Source: Gammaproteobacteria bacterium
GTDB lineage: Bacteria > Pseudomonadota > Gammaproteobacteria > Nitrococcales > Nitrococcaceae
Assembly: GCA_018334525.1 (NCBI GenBank)
Contig: JAGXLT010000054.1
Location: 1 to 6,651 of the forward strand
DNA: 6,651 bases
Direction of reading: 5' to 3'
Below the pieces are notes generated by a model that was not told where the DNA came from, searched no databases, and saw only the letters and a program-made list of their open reading frames with translations. Made by a program: the position numbers and the translations under genes. This document shows, piece after piece, positions 1 to 6,309 of this stretch (positions are counted from its first letter, which is position 1; every line of letters begins with the position of its first letter).

Positions 1-790
1 GGAGAGAGAGATCAATAATCAACCGGCCCTGTCGGTTGTTGAACTGGAGCACCAGTTTGATCTGGCACTTGCCGCAGAGCTGGCCGGCATCGATATGGAG
101 ATGCTCTACGCGCTGAACCCTGGCTATAACCGCTGGGCGAGCGCACCGGACGGGCCTCATCGACTGTTACTGCCGCTAAGTCAGGTCGATCAGTTCAACC
201 AAAGAGCAGCAGAAATCCCTCGTGAGCAGTGGATGCGCTGGCAGCGGCATCGGGTTAATGCAGGCGAAACCCTCGGGGGAATTGCGGAGCGTTACCGTAT
301 CAGCGTATCGGCCTTGCAAGAGGCTAATAACATCAACGGGCACATCATTCGCGCCGGTAGCGATCTTTTGGTCCCGGTTTCAAGCCGACCCACGGGCACT
401 GAAGGCATCGCCAGCGCAGTCCAAAGTGAACAGCGCTTTAACCATGTTGTCCAGCCCGGGGAGTCTTTATGGGTCATCAGCCGCCGCTATGGCGTGAGTG
501 TTGCTCAGTTAGCCAGTTGGAATGCGTTAAGTGCTAACAACACGTTACGCGTTGGTGAGCAGCTTACCGTCTGGTCAACGAGCCCGACAACAACCATCGC
601 CAGCAACTCCGTCGATACCATACAACAGGTCAACTATACCGTTCGCCAAGGCGATTCACTGTACCGTATTGCCGAGCGTTTTCGTGTCTCGATTGCCGAT
701 TTACGTCGCTGGAATAACTTGGGCGGCACAAACTTGCTGCAGCCCGGACAACGGCTTCAGCTTCAGGTTGATGTGACCGCTGCTCAGTGA
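1..790 (+). CDS. mltD: MltD-type membrane-bound lytic murein transglycosylase, C-terminal part with three LysM domains (5' truncated)
   Basis: This is the 3' portion of a gene that enters from the left edge. The frame is open from base 2, giving 262 visible codons, so the ATG at 95 is internal. MltD cleaves peptidoglycan glycan strands in the periplasm, and its LysM domains bind the GlcNAc-containing sugar backbone. The stretch around bases 60-170 (LNPGYNRW, then GPHRLLLP) is the linker typical of MltD between the transglycosylase domain and the LysM repeats. Three LysM domains follow at about 248-376, 443-574 and 632-769, each with a GE/GDSL-like start and a W/N-rich end; the first is the most diverged. 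The signal peptide and catalytic SLT domain lie outside the window, so catalytic residues cannot be checked. The gene converges on minE and overlaps it by 7 bp. Its tail (VDVTAAQ) forms one arm of an inverted repeat. Another LysM-bearing transglycosylase is possible but less likely. Confidence 0.92.
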   Translation, partial: EREINNQPALSVVELEHQFDLALAAELAGIDMEMLYALNPGYNRWASAPDGPHRLLLPLSQVDQFNQRAAEIPREQWMRWQRHRVNAGETLGGIAERYRISVSALQEANNINGHIIRAGSDLLVPVSSRPTGTEGIASAVQSEQRFNHVVQPGESLWVISRRYGVSVAQLASWNALSANNTLRVGEQLTVWSTSPTTTIASNSVDTIQQVNYTVRQGDSLYRIAERFRVSIADLRRWNNLGGTNLLQPGQRLQLQVDVTAAQ

Positions 791-815
791 TCAGCAGGCA
801 GGGTCACATTAACCT
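765..815. terminator. Candidate bidirectional terminator: long inverted repeat across the mltD/minE convergent junction
   Basis: Bases 765-778 (AGGTTGATGTGACC) pair with 802-815 (GGTCACATTAACCT) over 14 positions: 13 Watson-Crick pairs and one G-T at 770/810. Inside this, 780-784 (CTGCT) pairs with 793-797 (AGCAG) around an 8-nt loop; base 779 and bases 798-801 form an asymmetric internal loop. The structure is centred on the overlapping stop codons and made entirely of coding sequence. In + strand RNA the odd pair is a G-U wobble; in - strand RNA it becomes a C-A mismatch, so the mltD transcript should fold slightly better. No T-run follows either arm, so it is not a canonical intrinsic terminator. 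The inverted repeat is seen directly; its termination role is inferred from position. Confidence 0.5.
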
Positions 816-1038
816 CTAGTACCTCGCAGTCTCCGTCACGTTCAACTTGAATTTTGACGGCATCATCATCCACGCTGGTATAGCGCTGAATAACCTCAAG
901 AATCTCATTCTGCAGCGCCGGCAGATAATCCGGTCCGCCACGGCCGCTGCGCTCACGCGCCACAATTACCTGCAGCCGCTCTTTGGCTACTGAAGCTGAG
1001 GCGCGCCGTTCAGATCGAAAATAATCAAGAAAGCCCAT
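784..1038 (-). CDS. minE: Cell division topological specificity factor MinE
   Basis: MinE stimulates MinD ATPase at the membrane and displaces MinC, producing the pole-to-pole oscillation that leaves mid-cell free for the FtsZ ring. The 84-residue product has the family plan. MGFLDYF at residues 1-7 is the amphipathic membrane-targeting start. About 12-31 (SVAKERLQVIVARER) is the MinD-binding, anti-MinCD segment. About 36-82 is the dimeric topological specificity domain, with DYLPALQNEILEVI and ending in LEVNVTLP. The length is close to the 88 residues of E. coli MinE. The ATG at 1038 is chosen because family members begin at this point; an in-frame TTG six codons upstream would overlap minD and add an atypical extension. 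The gene is last in the run, 7 nt after the minD stop. Its 3' end overlaps mltD by 7 bp and contributes an arm of the inverted repeat. Confidence 0.97.
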   Translation of the reverse strand: MGFLDYFRSERRASASVAKERLQVIVARERSGRGGPDYLPALQNEILEVIQRYTSVDDDAVKIQVERDGDCEVLEVNVTLPADH

Positions 1039-1043
1039 AATTG

Positions 1044-1054
1044 CCTCAGCCTCC
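1044..1054 (-). promoter_or_regulatory. minE ribosome binding site inside the end of minD
   Basis: Reading the - strand, GGAGG (1054-1050) lies 11 nt before the minE ATG, and a second GAGG (1047-1044) lies 5 nt before it. The first is made of the last two Gly codons of minD and the second overlaps the minD stop codon, so minE initiation is probably linked to translation through the end of minD. These signals support the ATG at 1038 over the upstream TTG, which lies on top of the GGAGG. Confidence 0.7.
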
Positions 1055-1852
1055 AAACAGCTTGCTAAACAATCCCTTTTTATCGGTTAAGAAGCGGTGA
1101 TCCCGCTCCTCACCTAAAAAGCGCGCAACCGTATCGGAATAAGCCTGTCCTGCGTCTGATTTCTCATCAAGGATCACCGGCATTCCCGCATTCGATGCAT
1201 TCAAAACGGCCGTCGATTCAGGGATAACGCCCAGCAGGTTAATGGAGAGAATCTCGCAGACATCCTCCACACTCAGCATCTCTCCTTTACCCACTCGCGA
1301 TGGCGAATAGCGTGTCACAATCAGATGCTCCTTAACCGGATCCTCACCTCGCTCCGCACGTCGCGTTTTACTCGATAGCAGTCCTAATACCCGGTCAGAA
1401 TCTCTTACCGAAGACACCTCAGGATTGGTCACCACCAGTGCGTCATCTGCATAGTACATCGCCAAATGAGCGCCCCGCTCAATGCCCGCGGGAGAGTCGC
1501 AAACGATGTAATCAAAGTCTTCAGCAAGGCCTTCAAGCACCTTTTCCACACCTTCCTGAGTCAACGCATCTTTATCTCTGGTCTGAGAGGCCGGCAGGAT
1601 GGCAAGATTTTCTACACGTTTATCGCGGATCAGGGCCTGATTCAGGTTTGCTTCCCCGTGAATCACATTTACAAAATCGTAAACAACACGCCGCTCACAC
1701 CCCATAATCAAATCCAGATTCCGCAGGCCAACATCAAAATCGACCACTACCGTGCGATGCCCCGCTCGTGCCAGGCCCGCACCGAATGCAGCACTGGTGG
1801 TCGTCTTGCCCACGCCGCCTTTACCGGATGTCACCACTACAACTCTTGCCAC
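1046..1852 (-). CDS. minD: Septum site-determining ATPase MinD
   Basis: MinD is a membrane-associated ATPase of the ParA/MinD (deviant Walker A) family. ATP-bound dimers sit on the inner membrane, recruit MinC and are released by MinE. The 268-residue product closely matches the enterobacterial protein (270 aa). The deviant Walker A GKGGVGKTT covers residues 10-18, with signature Lys11 and catalytic-loop Lys16. Switch I has D38 and D40 in VDFDVGLRNLD. The switch II region CDSPAGIE covers 118-125. The C-terminal amphipathic membrane-targeting helix KKGLFSKLFGG is at 258-268. No key residue is missing. The start is GTG at 1852, one base after the minC stop, giving the family N-terminus ARVVVVTSGKGG. 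The ATG at 1854 that overlaps it is out of frame. GGGAGG lies 5 nt upstream. The gene sits between minC and minE in the standard order. Confidence 0.98.
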   Translation of the reverse strand: MARVVVVTSGKGGVGKTTTSAAFGAGLARAGHRTVVVDFDVGLRNLDLIMGCERRVVYDFVNVIHGEANLNQALIRDKRVENLAILPASQTRDKDALTQEGVEKVLEGLAEDFDYIVCDSPAGIERGAHLAMYYADDALVVTNPEVSSVRDSDRVLGLLSSKTRRAERGEDPVKEHLIVTRYSPSRVGKGEMLSVEDVCEILSINLLGVIPESTAVLNASNAGMPVILDEKSDAGQAYSDTVARFLGEERDHRFLTDKKGLFSKLFGG

Positions 1853-1853
1853 A

Positions 1854-1870
1854 TTAACCTCCCGGGTTAA
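1854..1870 (-). promoter_or_regulatory. minD ribosome binding site within a small hairpin at the minC stop
   Basis: The Shine-Dalgarno GGGAGG (1863-1858 on the - strand) is 5 nt from the minD GTG and is encoded by the last Pro-Gly-Gly codons of minC. The same bases form a 6-bp hairpin: TTAACC (1870-1865) pairs with GGTTAA (1859-1854) around the loop CGGGA. The loop shows part of the SD, while the stem holds the rest and the minC stop codon. A ribosome finishing minC would open it, so minD translation may be tuned to minC translation. The SD is clear; regulation by the short stem is only a suggestion. Confidence 0.6.
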
Positions 1871-2528
1871 GAGCGGACTGAATTTGGAGTAAATCTCCCT
1901 TCAGCCACGCCATTGTCGATATCCCACTCAAGGCAGGATCAATTTGATCACTTAATAGATAATGGCCCGCAATCGCGAGCAATTCCGCGCGTTGGTCGGT
2001 ACAAAAAATACGCGCCTCGGTGGCGCCCTGAACCCCGGCTAATGCTCGCCCTCTCAATGTGTTGTACACGTGAATATGGCCATCTGCCATTATTTCAGCA
2101 CCCGCGCTGACTGGCGCTGTAACCACCAGATCACCACCGCGGGCGTAAATCTGCTGACCTGAGCGCACGGGCTGACTAACCACCTGGGCCGGGCCCGCCG
2201 CCACCGCTGCAGCAACCGGCTTTTCCCGGGATGGTGCGGCTAAGTTTCGCATTAAACCCAGGTCTGCAGCCGAAGCGAGCGATTCGCTGACATTCGTGAC
2301 ACCCACCTGCAAAAAGCCGCGCTCTTTAAGCCCGAGCACAACCTTGCGCAACATCTCTGCTGTGACACTGAGCCCGTCTGCCGGAGCTAAAACCAGGGGA
2401 ACGCCAGAAAGAAGATCCGGCGCGGTGCTCAGATGGCCGTCGAGCTGACGCAATACTTCTGCGGTATCAGCGGTAAGCATACGCAGCACCATAAAGGTGC
2501 CCATGCGGCCCTTAATTTCGATCGCCAT
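1854..2528 (-). CDS. minC: Septum site-determining protein MinC, FtsZ assembly inhibitor
   Basis: MinC blocks FtsZ polymerisation away from mid-cell and is brought to the membrane by MinD. The 224-residue product (E. coli has 231) has a divergent N-terminal inhibitory domain (about 1-96, starting MAIEIKGR), an Ala/Pro-rich linker (about 97-120) and a conserved C-terminal beta-helix domain (about 121-197). The last contains PVRSGQQIYA (121-129), the SAGAEIMADGHIHVY stretch and GRALAG (160-165), the surfaces used for dimerisation and MinD binding. The ATG at 2528 is chosen because MAIEIKG is the usual family beginning and because it overlaps the htpG stop as TGATG. The longer open frame to 2627 would read through htpG in another frame and has no family match. 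No convincing SD precedes the ATG; the nearest purine-rich stretch is about 40 nt upstream. Initiation is therefore probably by coupling to htpG. Confidence 0.95.
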   Translation of the reverse strand: MAIEIKGRMGTFMVLRMLTADTAEVLRQLDGHLSTAPDLLSGVPLVLAPADGLSVTAEMLRKVVLGLKERGFLQVGVTNVSESLASAADLGLMRNLAAPSREKPVAAAVAAGPAQVVSQPVRSGQQIYARGGDLVVTAPVSAGAEIMADGHIHVYNTLRGRALAGVQGATEARIFCTDQRAELLAIAGHYLLSDQIDPALSGISTMAWLKGDLLQIQSALNPGG

Positions 2529-4369
2529 CAATCGAGCAATCGATTCATACGCCGAACAAAACTGGCGGGATCGTCCAACCGCCCTCCCTCCATTAGCACC
2601 GACTGCTCGAATAAAAGCACAGCCCAATCGTCAATAGCGGTATCTGTCATCTGTGCCAAACGATCAATAATCGCATGCTCGGGATTAATCTCAAGAATCG
2701 GTTGCTGACTGGGTAAATCATGCCCCGCTGCCTTAAGCATCCGTTGCATATGAATGCCCAGCTCGCCTTCATCAACGACCAGGCAGGCTGGCGAGTCTGT
2801 TAACCGGTTGCTGACTCTTACATCCGAAACACGATCGCCTAAAGCCGCTTTGACCCGTTCAATCAGGCTGCTCACCGACTCCGGTGGCGGTTCGGTGGAT
2901 TCGGCCTGATCAAGATCCAGCTGGCCTTTTGTGATTGCTTTTAAGGGCCGCCCATCAAACTCTGTCAGATGGGTTGTCAACCATTCATCAACCGGCTCTG
3001 CCAGCAACAAAACCTCTAGTTCATGCTTTCGAAAAGCTTCTAAGTGCGGGCTGTTACTGACTGCGGCAAAGGATTCGCCGGTGAGATAGTAGATGGCCTC
3101 CTGATCGGGTTTCATGCGCGAGACATAATCCGCCAGGGACACACTGGGTGATGCGGTTTTCTGTGTGGAATGAAAGCGCAGCAAGCCTGCAATCTTTTCC
3201 GCATTTGCCGGATCTTCAACCGGGCCTTCCTTCAGTACCGTCCCGAATGCCTGCCAAAAGCTGCTATACCGGTCTGCGTCGTCTTTAGCCAGACGCTCCA
3301 GCGCATCAAGTACGCGTTTCACAGAAGCGGCGCGAATACGGTCAATCAATCGGTTGTGCTGCAATAGCTCACGCGACACATTTAACGGCAGGTCGTCTGA
3401 GTCAATGATGCCGCGCACAAACCGCAAATACCGCGGCATGAGACGATGTTCACGATCTTCCATAATGAAGACCCGGCGCACGTAGAGCCGTAAGCCACTT
3501 CGGCCTTCCGGCTCAAACAGATCGAAGGGCGCCTGACTAGGCAAAAATAATAATGAGGTATAGGCCTGCGCACCTTCAACTTTGTTATGCAAAGTGGCCA
3601 GAGGTGGCTCGGTATCAAAAGTCAGCTGCCGGTAGAAGTCGTGGTAATCACTCTCGCTCAGCTCCGCTTTAGGCCGCATCCAGAGCGCTGAAGCCTGGTT
3701 GATCGTTTCCAGCTCACCCTTTTCGTCAGCGATCGAAATAGGAATAGCAATATGATCGGAATAGCGCCGAACGATGGACTTCAGCCGAAAACTGTCAAGG
3801 AACTCATCCTGTTCCGCAGCCAGATACAAAGTGACTTCCGTACCCCGAGCCTCGCGCGGAAGCGAAGCAATCTCAAACTGCCCTTTCCCCGCTGAGGTCC
3901 ATAAAACGCCATCTTCAGGCGCCAGGCCGGCACGCCGTGTGTGCACGGTCACCTTATCGGCCACAATAAAGGCTGAATAAAAACCGACACCGAACTGTCC
4001 GATTAATTGGGCGTTCTGACGCTCATCATTCGTCATTGCCTCAAGAAAACGCCGTGTGCCGGATCGCGCAATCGTACCCAAATGATCGATCACTTCAGTA
4101 CGATCCATCCCCGTGCCGTTATCAATTACGCTGACTGTTCGTGCTTTTTCATCAACACGAATTTCAATACGCGGCTCGGGATCATCTTCATTGAGCGCTG
4201 GTGTCTGCAACGCTTCAAATCGCAAGCGATCAGCCGCATCGGCAGCATTTGAAATCAACTCGCGCAAAAAGATTTCACGATTGCTGTAGAGAGAATGAAT
4301 CATAAGGTCCAGCAATTGCTGGACCTCTGCCTGAAACTCGTGGGTTTCCGGAGTATAAGTATCGCTCAT
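2528..4369 (-). CDS. htpG: Molecular chaperone HtpG (bacterial Hsp90)
   Basis: HtpG is the cytosolic Hsp90 homologue, an ATP-driven dimeric clamp that helps fold and protect proteins under stress, often with DnaK. The 613-residue product (E. coli about 624) is complete. The N-terminal GHKL ATPase domain has LRELISNAADAADRLRF with catalytic Glu37 and Mg-binding Asn41, DNGTGM (83-88), GTIARSGT (98-105) and the lid GQFGVGFYSAF (124-134). The middle domain carries the active-site Arg333 in LPLNVSRELLQ. The C-terminal dimerisation region is about 500-613. The ATG at 4369 is chosen because the chaperone homology begins within a few residues of it (FQAEVQQLLDLMIHSLYSNREIFLREL region), whereas the open frame upstream runs through ilvB. 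It lies 4 nt after the ilvB stop with no strong SD, suggesting coupled translation. Its stop overlaps the minC start by one base. No heat-shock promoter can sit in the 4-nt gap. Confidence 0.98.
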   Translation of the reverse strand: MSDTYTPETHEFQAEVQQLLDLMIHSLYSNREIFLRELISNAADAADRLRFEALQTPALNEDDPEPRIEIRVDEKARTVSVIDNGTGMDRTEVIDHLGTIARSGTRRFLEAMTNDERQNAQLIGQFGVGFYSAFIVADKVTVHTRRAGLAPEDGVLWTSAGKGQFEIASLPREARGTEVTLYLAAEQDEFLDSFRLKSIVRRYSDHIAIPISIADEKGELETINQASALWMRPKAELSESDYHDFYRQLTFDTEPPLATLHNKVEGAQAYTSLLFLPSQAPFDLFEPEGRSGLRLYVRRVFIMEDREHRLMPRYLRFVRGIIDSDDLPLNVSRELLQHNRLIDRIRAASVKRVLDALERLAKDDADRYSSFWQAFGTVLKEGPVEDPANAEKIAGLLRFHSTQKTASPSVSLADYVSRMKPDQEAIYYLTGESFAAVSNSPHLEAFRKHELEVLLLAEPVDEWLTTHLTEFDGRPLKAITKGQLDLDQAESTEPPPESVSSLIERVKAALGDRVSDVRVSNRLTDSPACLVVDEGELGIHMQRMLKAAGHDLPSQQPILEINPEHAIIDRLAQMTDTAIDDWAVLLFEQSVLMEGGRLDDPASFVRRMNRLLD

Positions 4370-4373
4370 TGCG

Positions 4374-6275
4374 TTAGAACATTTCCGACTGGTCAATTTT
4401 GTCTGTGCGCCCCGATCCAATTTCAGGAATTTCCCGAGCCGGGATATGGTCACCCGTGACCATTTGCTTATAGCCCATACCAGGACCCACCATTGGATAC
4501 ACACCGGCGTCCGGATCAATCATCACTTCAAGGAATGCCGGACCATCGAATCCGACAAAAGCAGCCATCGCTTCATCCAGTTCTTCACGGTTACTCACGC
4601 GCCGCGCGAATTCAAATCCGTCCGCTTCAGCAGCTTTAATAAAATCTTTTTTATGTAACGACTTATCGCTGCCTGAGAAGCGATCATTAAAATAGAGCCG
4701 CTGCCACTGCCTGACCATGCCGTCGCCATTATTATTCAGCAGCAGAATTTTAACGGGCAGACCATAGGTTGTGACGGTTTCCATCTCACCCAGATTCATT
4801 CGCAGGCTGCCGTCACCATCAACATCAATCACAATCGCATCTGGATTGGCAAACTGCGCCCCGACAGCTGCCGGCAAACCGAATCCCATGGTGCCCATGG
4901 AGCCCGAGGTCATCCATAGCCGGGGGTATTTGAAATCAAGGTATTGAGCCGCCCACATCTGGTGCTGGCCCACACCGGTGCTCACGATGGCCTCGCCACG
5001 CGTTACCGCATTCAGCGACTGCATTACCGCTTGCGGTTGGATCAGATCACCATCCTGCTTGTAGCTCATCGGATGACGCTCCCGCAGATCCTGGCAATGC
5101 GCAGCCCAGCGGCTGTAATCCTTCTTAAAGCCAAACGCCCGGCCATACTCCAGCAGGGACTGCACTGCATGGCCCGCCTCGCCAATATGCGACCAATCGA
5201 CCCGTTTAACTTTGCCGATTTCCGCTGCATCAATATCAATATGGGCAATATGTTCAGCAAGCGGCGCAAACAACTCGGCCCGGGCTGCTACGCGATCGTC
5301 AAATCGGGCCCCAATTGCAACGATGAAGTCACAGTCCTCGACCGCATAATTTGCATACGCGGTGCCGTGCATGCCCAGCATATGCAAACACAATTCATCG
5401 GTACTATCGACCGCGCCAAGCCCCATTACCGTTGTAACGGCCGGAATACCATGTTCCTTGGCAAACGCCATCACGGCCTCAGCGCCGTCCCCATGGATAG
5501 CCCCGCCACCCACATAAAGCAGGGGCCGGCGCGATTGCTCCAGCAATGCAAAAAAGTCTTTGGCTTTTTGTTCAGAAACCTGCTGCTTGGCAAGTGCTTC
5601 CATCCGCTGCCGATAGCCGCGAATACCCAACACACCTTCGCCCTTAAAATCACCCACCCAGTTTTGAATATCCTTGGGCAGATCAACAACCACAGGCCCC
5701 GGTCTGCCGGACCGTGCAACCTCAAATGCCGTACGAATCGTCTCTTCCAGCTGCTCGGGTCGCGTTACTAAAAAGACATGTTTGGCACACGCGCCCATGA
5801 TGTTAACGACCGGCGCTTCCTGGAAAGCGTCTGTGCCCATTGCACTACGCGGCACCTGCCCGGTAATTGCCACCACAGGAATGGAATCAGCCATGCAATC
5901 ACGAATTGGTGTAACGGTATTGGTGGCACCAGGGCCTGAGGTGACCAAAAACACGCCGACTTTACCCGAGCTGCGCGCATATCCTGCCGCCATAAATCCT
6001 GCGCCCTGCTCATTGGCAGGAACGACCAGGCGCATTGGTTCTTCAGCAGGCTGGGTCCGGTTACGCTCGTTGTACCGAAACACTGCGTCGTACGTTGGCA
6101 GTATCGCCCCACCACTGTACCCGAAGACCGTATCCACGCCTTCCTGGGCTAATACCTCGATTACCATCTCCGCACCGCTCATTTGCTCGCCTGCGCGCGG
6201 ATGAGGTGCTTGTGCTCCTTTCGCGTCGGCAAGGCGCTTCGCTTCGCTGGGGAGAGCTGCTTCTTGCATGATCAT
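4374..6275 (-). CDS. ilvB: Acetolactate synthase large (catalytic) subunit, biosynthetic ThDP/FAD type
   Basis: The enzyme condenses two pyruvates to acetolactate, or pyruvate with 2-oxobutyrate to acetohydroxybutyrate: the first common step to valine, leucine and isoleucine. The 633-residue protein has the ThDP-enzyme layout. The N-terminal PYR domain carries catalytic Glu89 (ANEQGAGFMAAGYAR). The central FAD-associated domain has GARFDDRV (322-329). The PP domain has the ThDP/Mg motif from GDGS (487-490) to NN (514-515), followed by MVRQW with Trp524 of the sulfonylurea-site region. FQE (151-153) and the FAD-type motif favour a biosynthetic acetolactate synthase over other ThDP enzymes. It has about 30 extra residues at each end. 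No ilvN regulatory subunit is adjacent; htpG follows after 4 nt. Two starts compete: ATG 6275 (directly after an in-frame stop) and ATG 6269, which has GGTGA at a better 6-nt spacing. The ilvB versus ilvI label is uncertain. Confidence 0.94.
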   Translation of the reverse strand: MIMQEAALPSEAKRLADAKGAQAPHPRAGEQMSGAEMVIEVLAQEGVDTVFGYSGGAILPTYDAVFRYNERNRTQPAEEPMRLVVPANEQGAGFMAAGYARSSGKVGVFLVTSGPGATNTVTPIRDCMADSIPVVAITGQVPRSAMGTDAFQEAPVVNIMGACAKHVFLVTRPEQLEETIRTAFEVARSGRPGPVVVDLPKDIQNWVGDFKGEGVLGIRGYRQRMEALAKQQVSEQKAKDFFALLEQSRRPLLYVGGGAIHGDGAEAVMAFAKEHGIPAVTTVMGLGAVDSTDELCLHMLGMHGTAYANYAVEDCDFIVAIGARFDDRVAARAELFAPLAEHIAHIDIDAAEIGKVKRVDWSHIGEAGHAVQSLLEYGRAFGFKKDYSRWAAHCQDLRERHPMSYKQDGDLIQPQAVMQSLNAVTRGEAIVSTGVGQHQMWAAQYLDFKYPRLWMTSGSMGTMGFGLPAAVGAQFANPDAIVIDVDGDGSLRMNLGEMETVTTYGLPVKILLLNNNGDGMVRQWQRLYFNDRFSGSDKSLHKKDFIKAAEADGFEFARRVSNREELDEAMAAFVGFDGPAFLEVMIDPDAGVYPMVGPGMGYKQMVTGDHIPAREIPEIGSGRTDKIDQSEMF

Positions 6276-6309
6276 TCACCAAAATCAGTAAGTTGTATTC
6301 ACTTCGTTA
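6276..6309 (-). other. 34-nt msrB-ilvB gap with a weak ribosome binding site
   Basis: This is the longest non-coding stretch in the window. Next to the ilvB start it holds GGTGA (6280-6276 on the - strand), directly abutting ATG 6275 but 6 nt from ATG 6269, which favours the second ATG. There is no hairpin with a T-tract, so no intrinsic terminator separates msrB from ilvB. There is no leader peptide or attenuator of the kind found before some ilv operons. Confidence 0.6.

Noticed and set aside
1466..1870. 134-codon + strand open frame opposite minD
   Set aside because: minD on the other strand is complete and highly conserved. The + frame shows no domain or ribosome binding site and is a shadow.
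2530..2545. AATCGA direct repeat next to the minC start
   Set aside because: Two six-base copies made by the htpG Asn-Arg and Leu-Asp codons are within chance and have no further structure.
2529..2627. Upstream extension of minC to 2627
   Set aside because: The extra 33 residues come from htpG read in another frame and have no MinC-like sequence. Homologues start at the MAIEIKG position.
2610..2645. TTGACG hexamer on the - strand near the end of htpG as a minC promoter -35
   Set aside because: No acceptable -10 lies at 15-19 nt (the best is TATTCG, three of six), and the bases encode the conserved HtpG tail (AIDDWA).
4944..5771. Long 275-codon open frame on the + strand
   Set aside because: It lies wholly antisense to the conserved acetolactate synthase coding sequence, begins at a TTG, and its product resembles no family I know. 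The frame is open because of codon bias in the real gene.
6268..6275. ATGATCAT palindrome at the ilvB start as an operator
   Set aside because: It is only eight bases, formed by the two overlapping start-codon candidates, with no second copy nearby.
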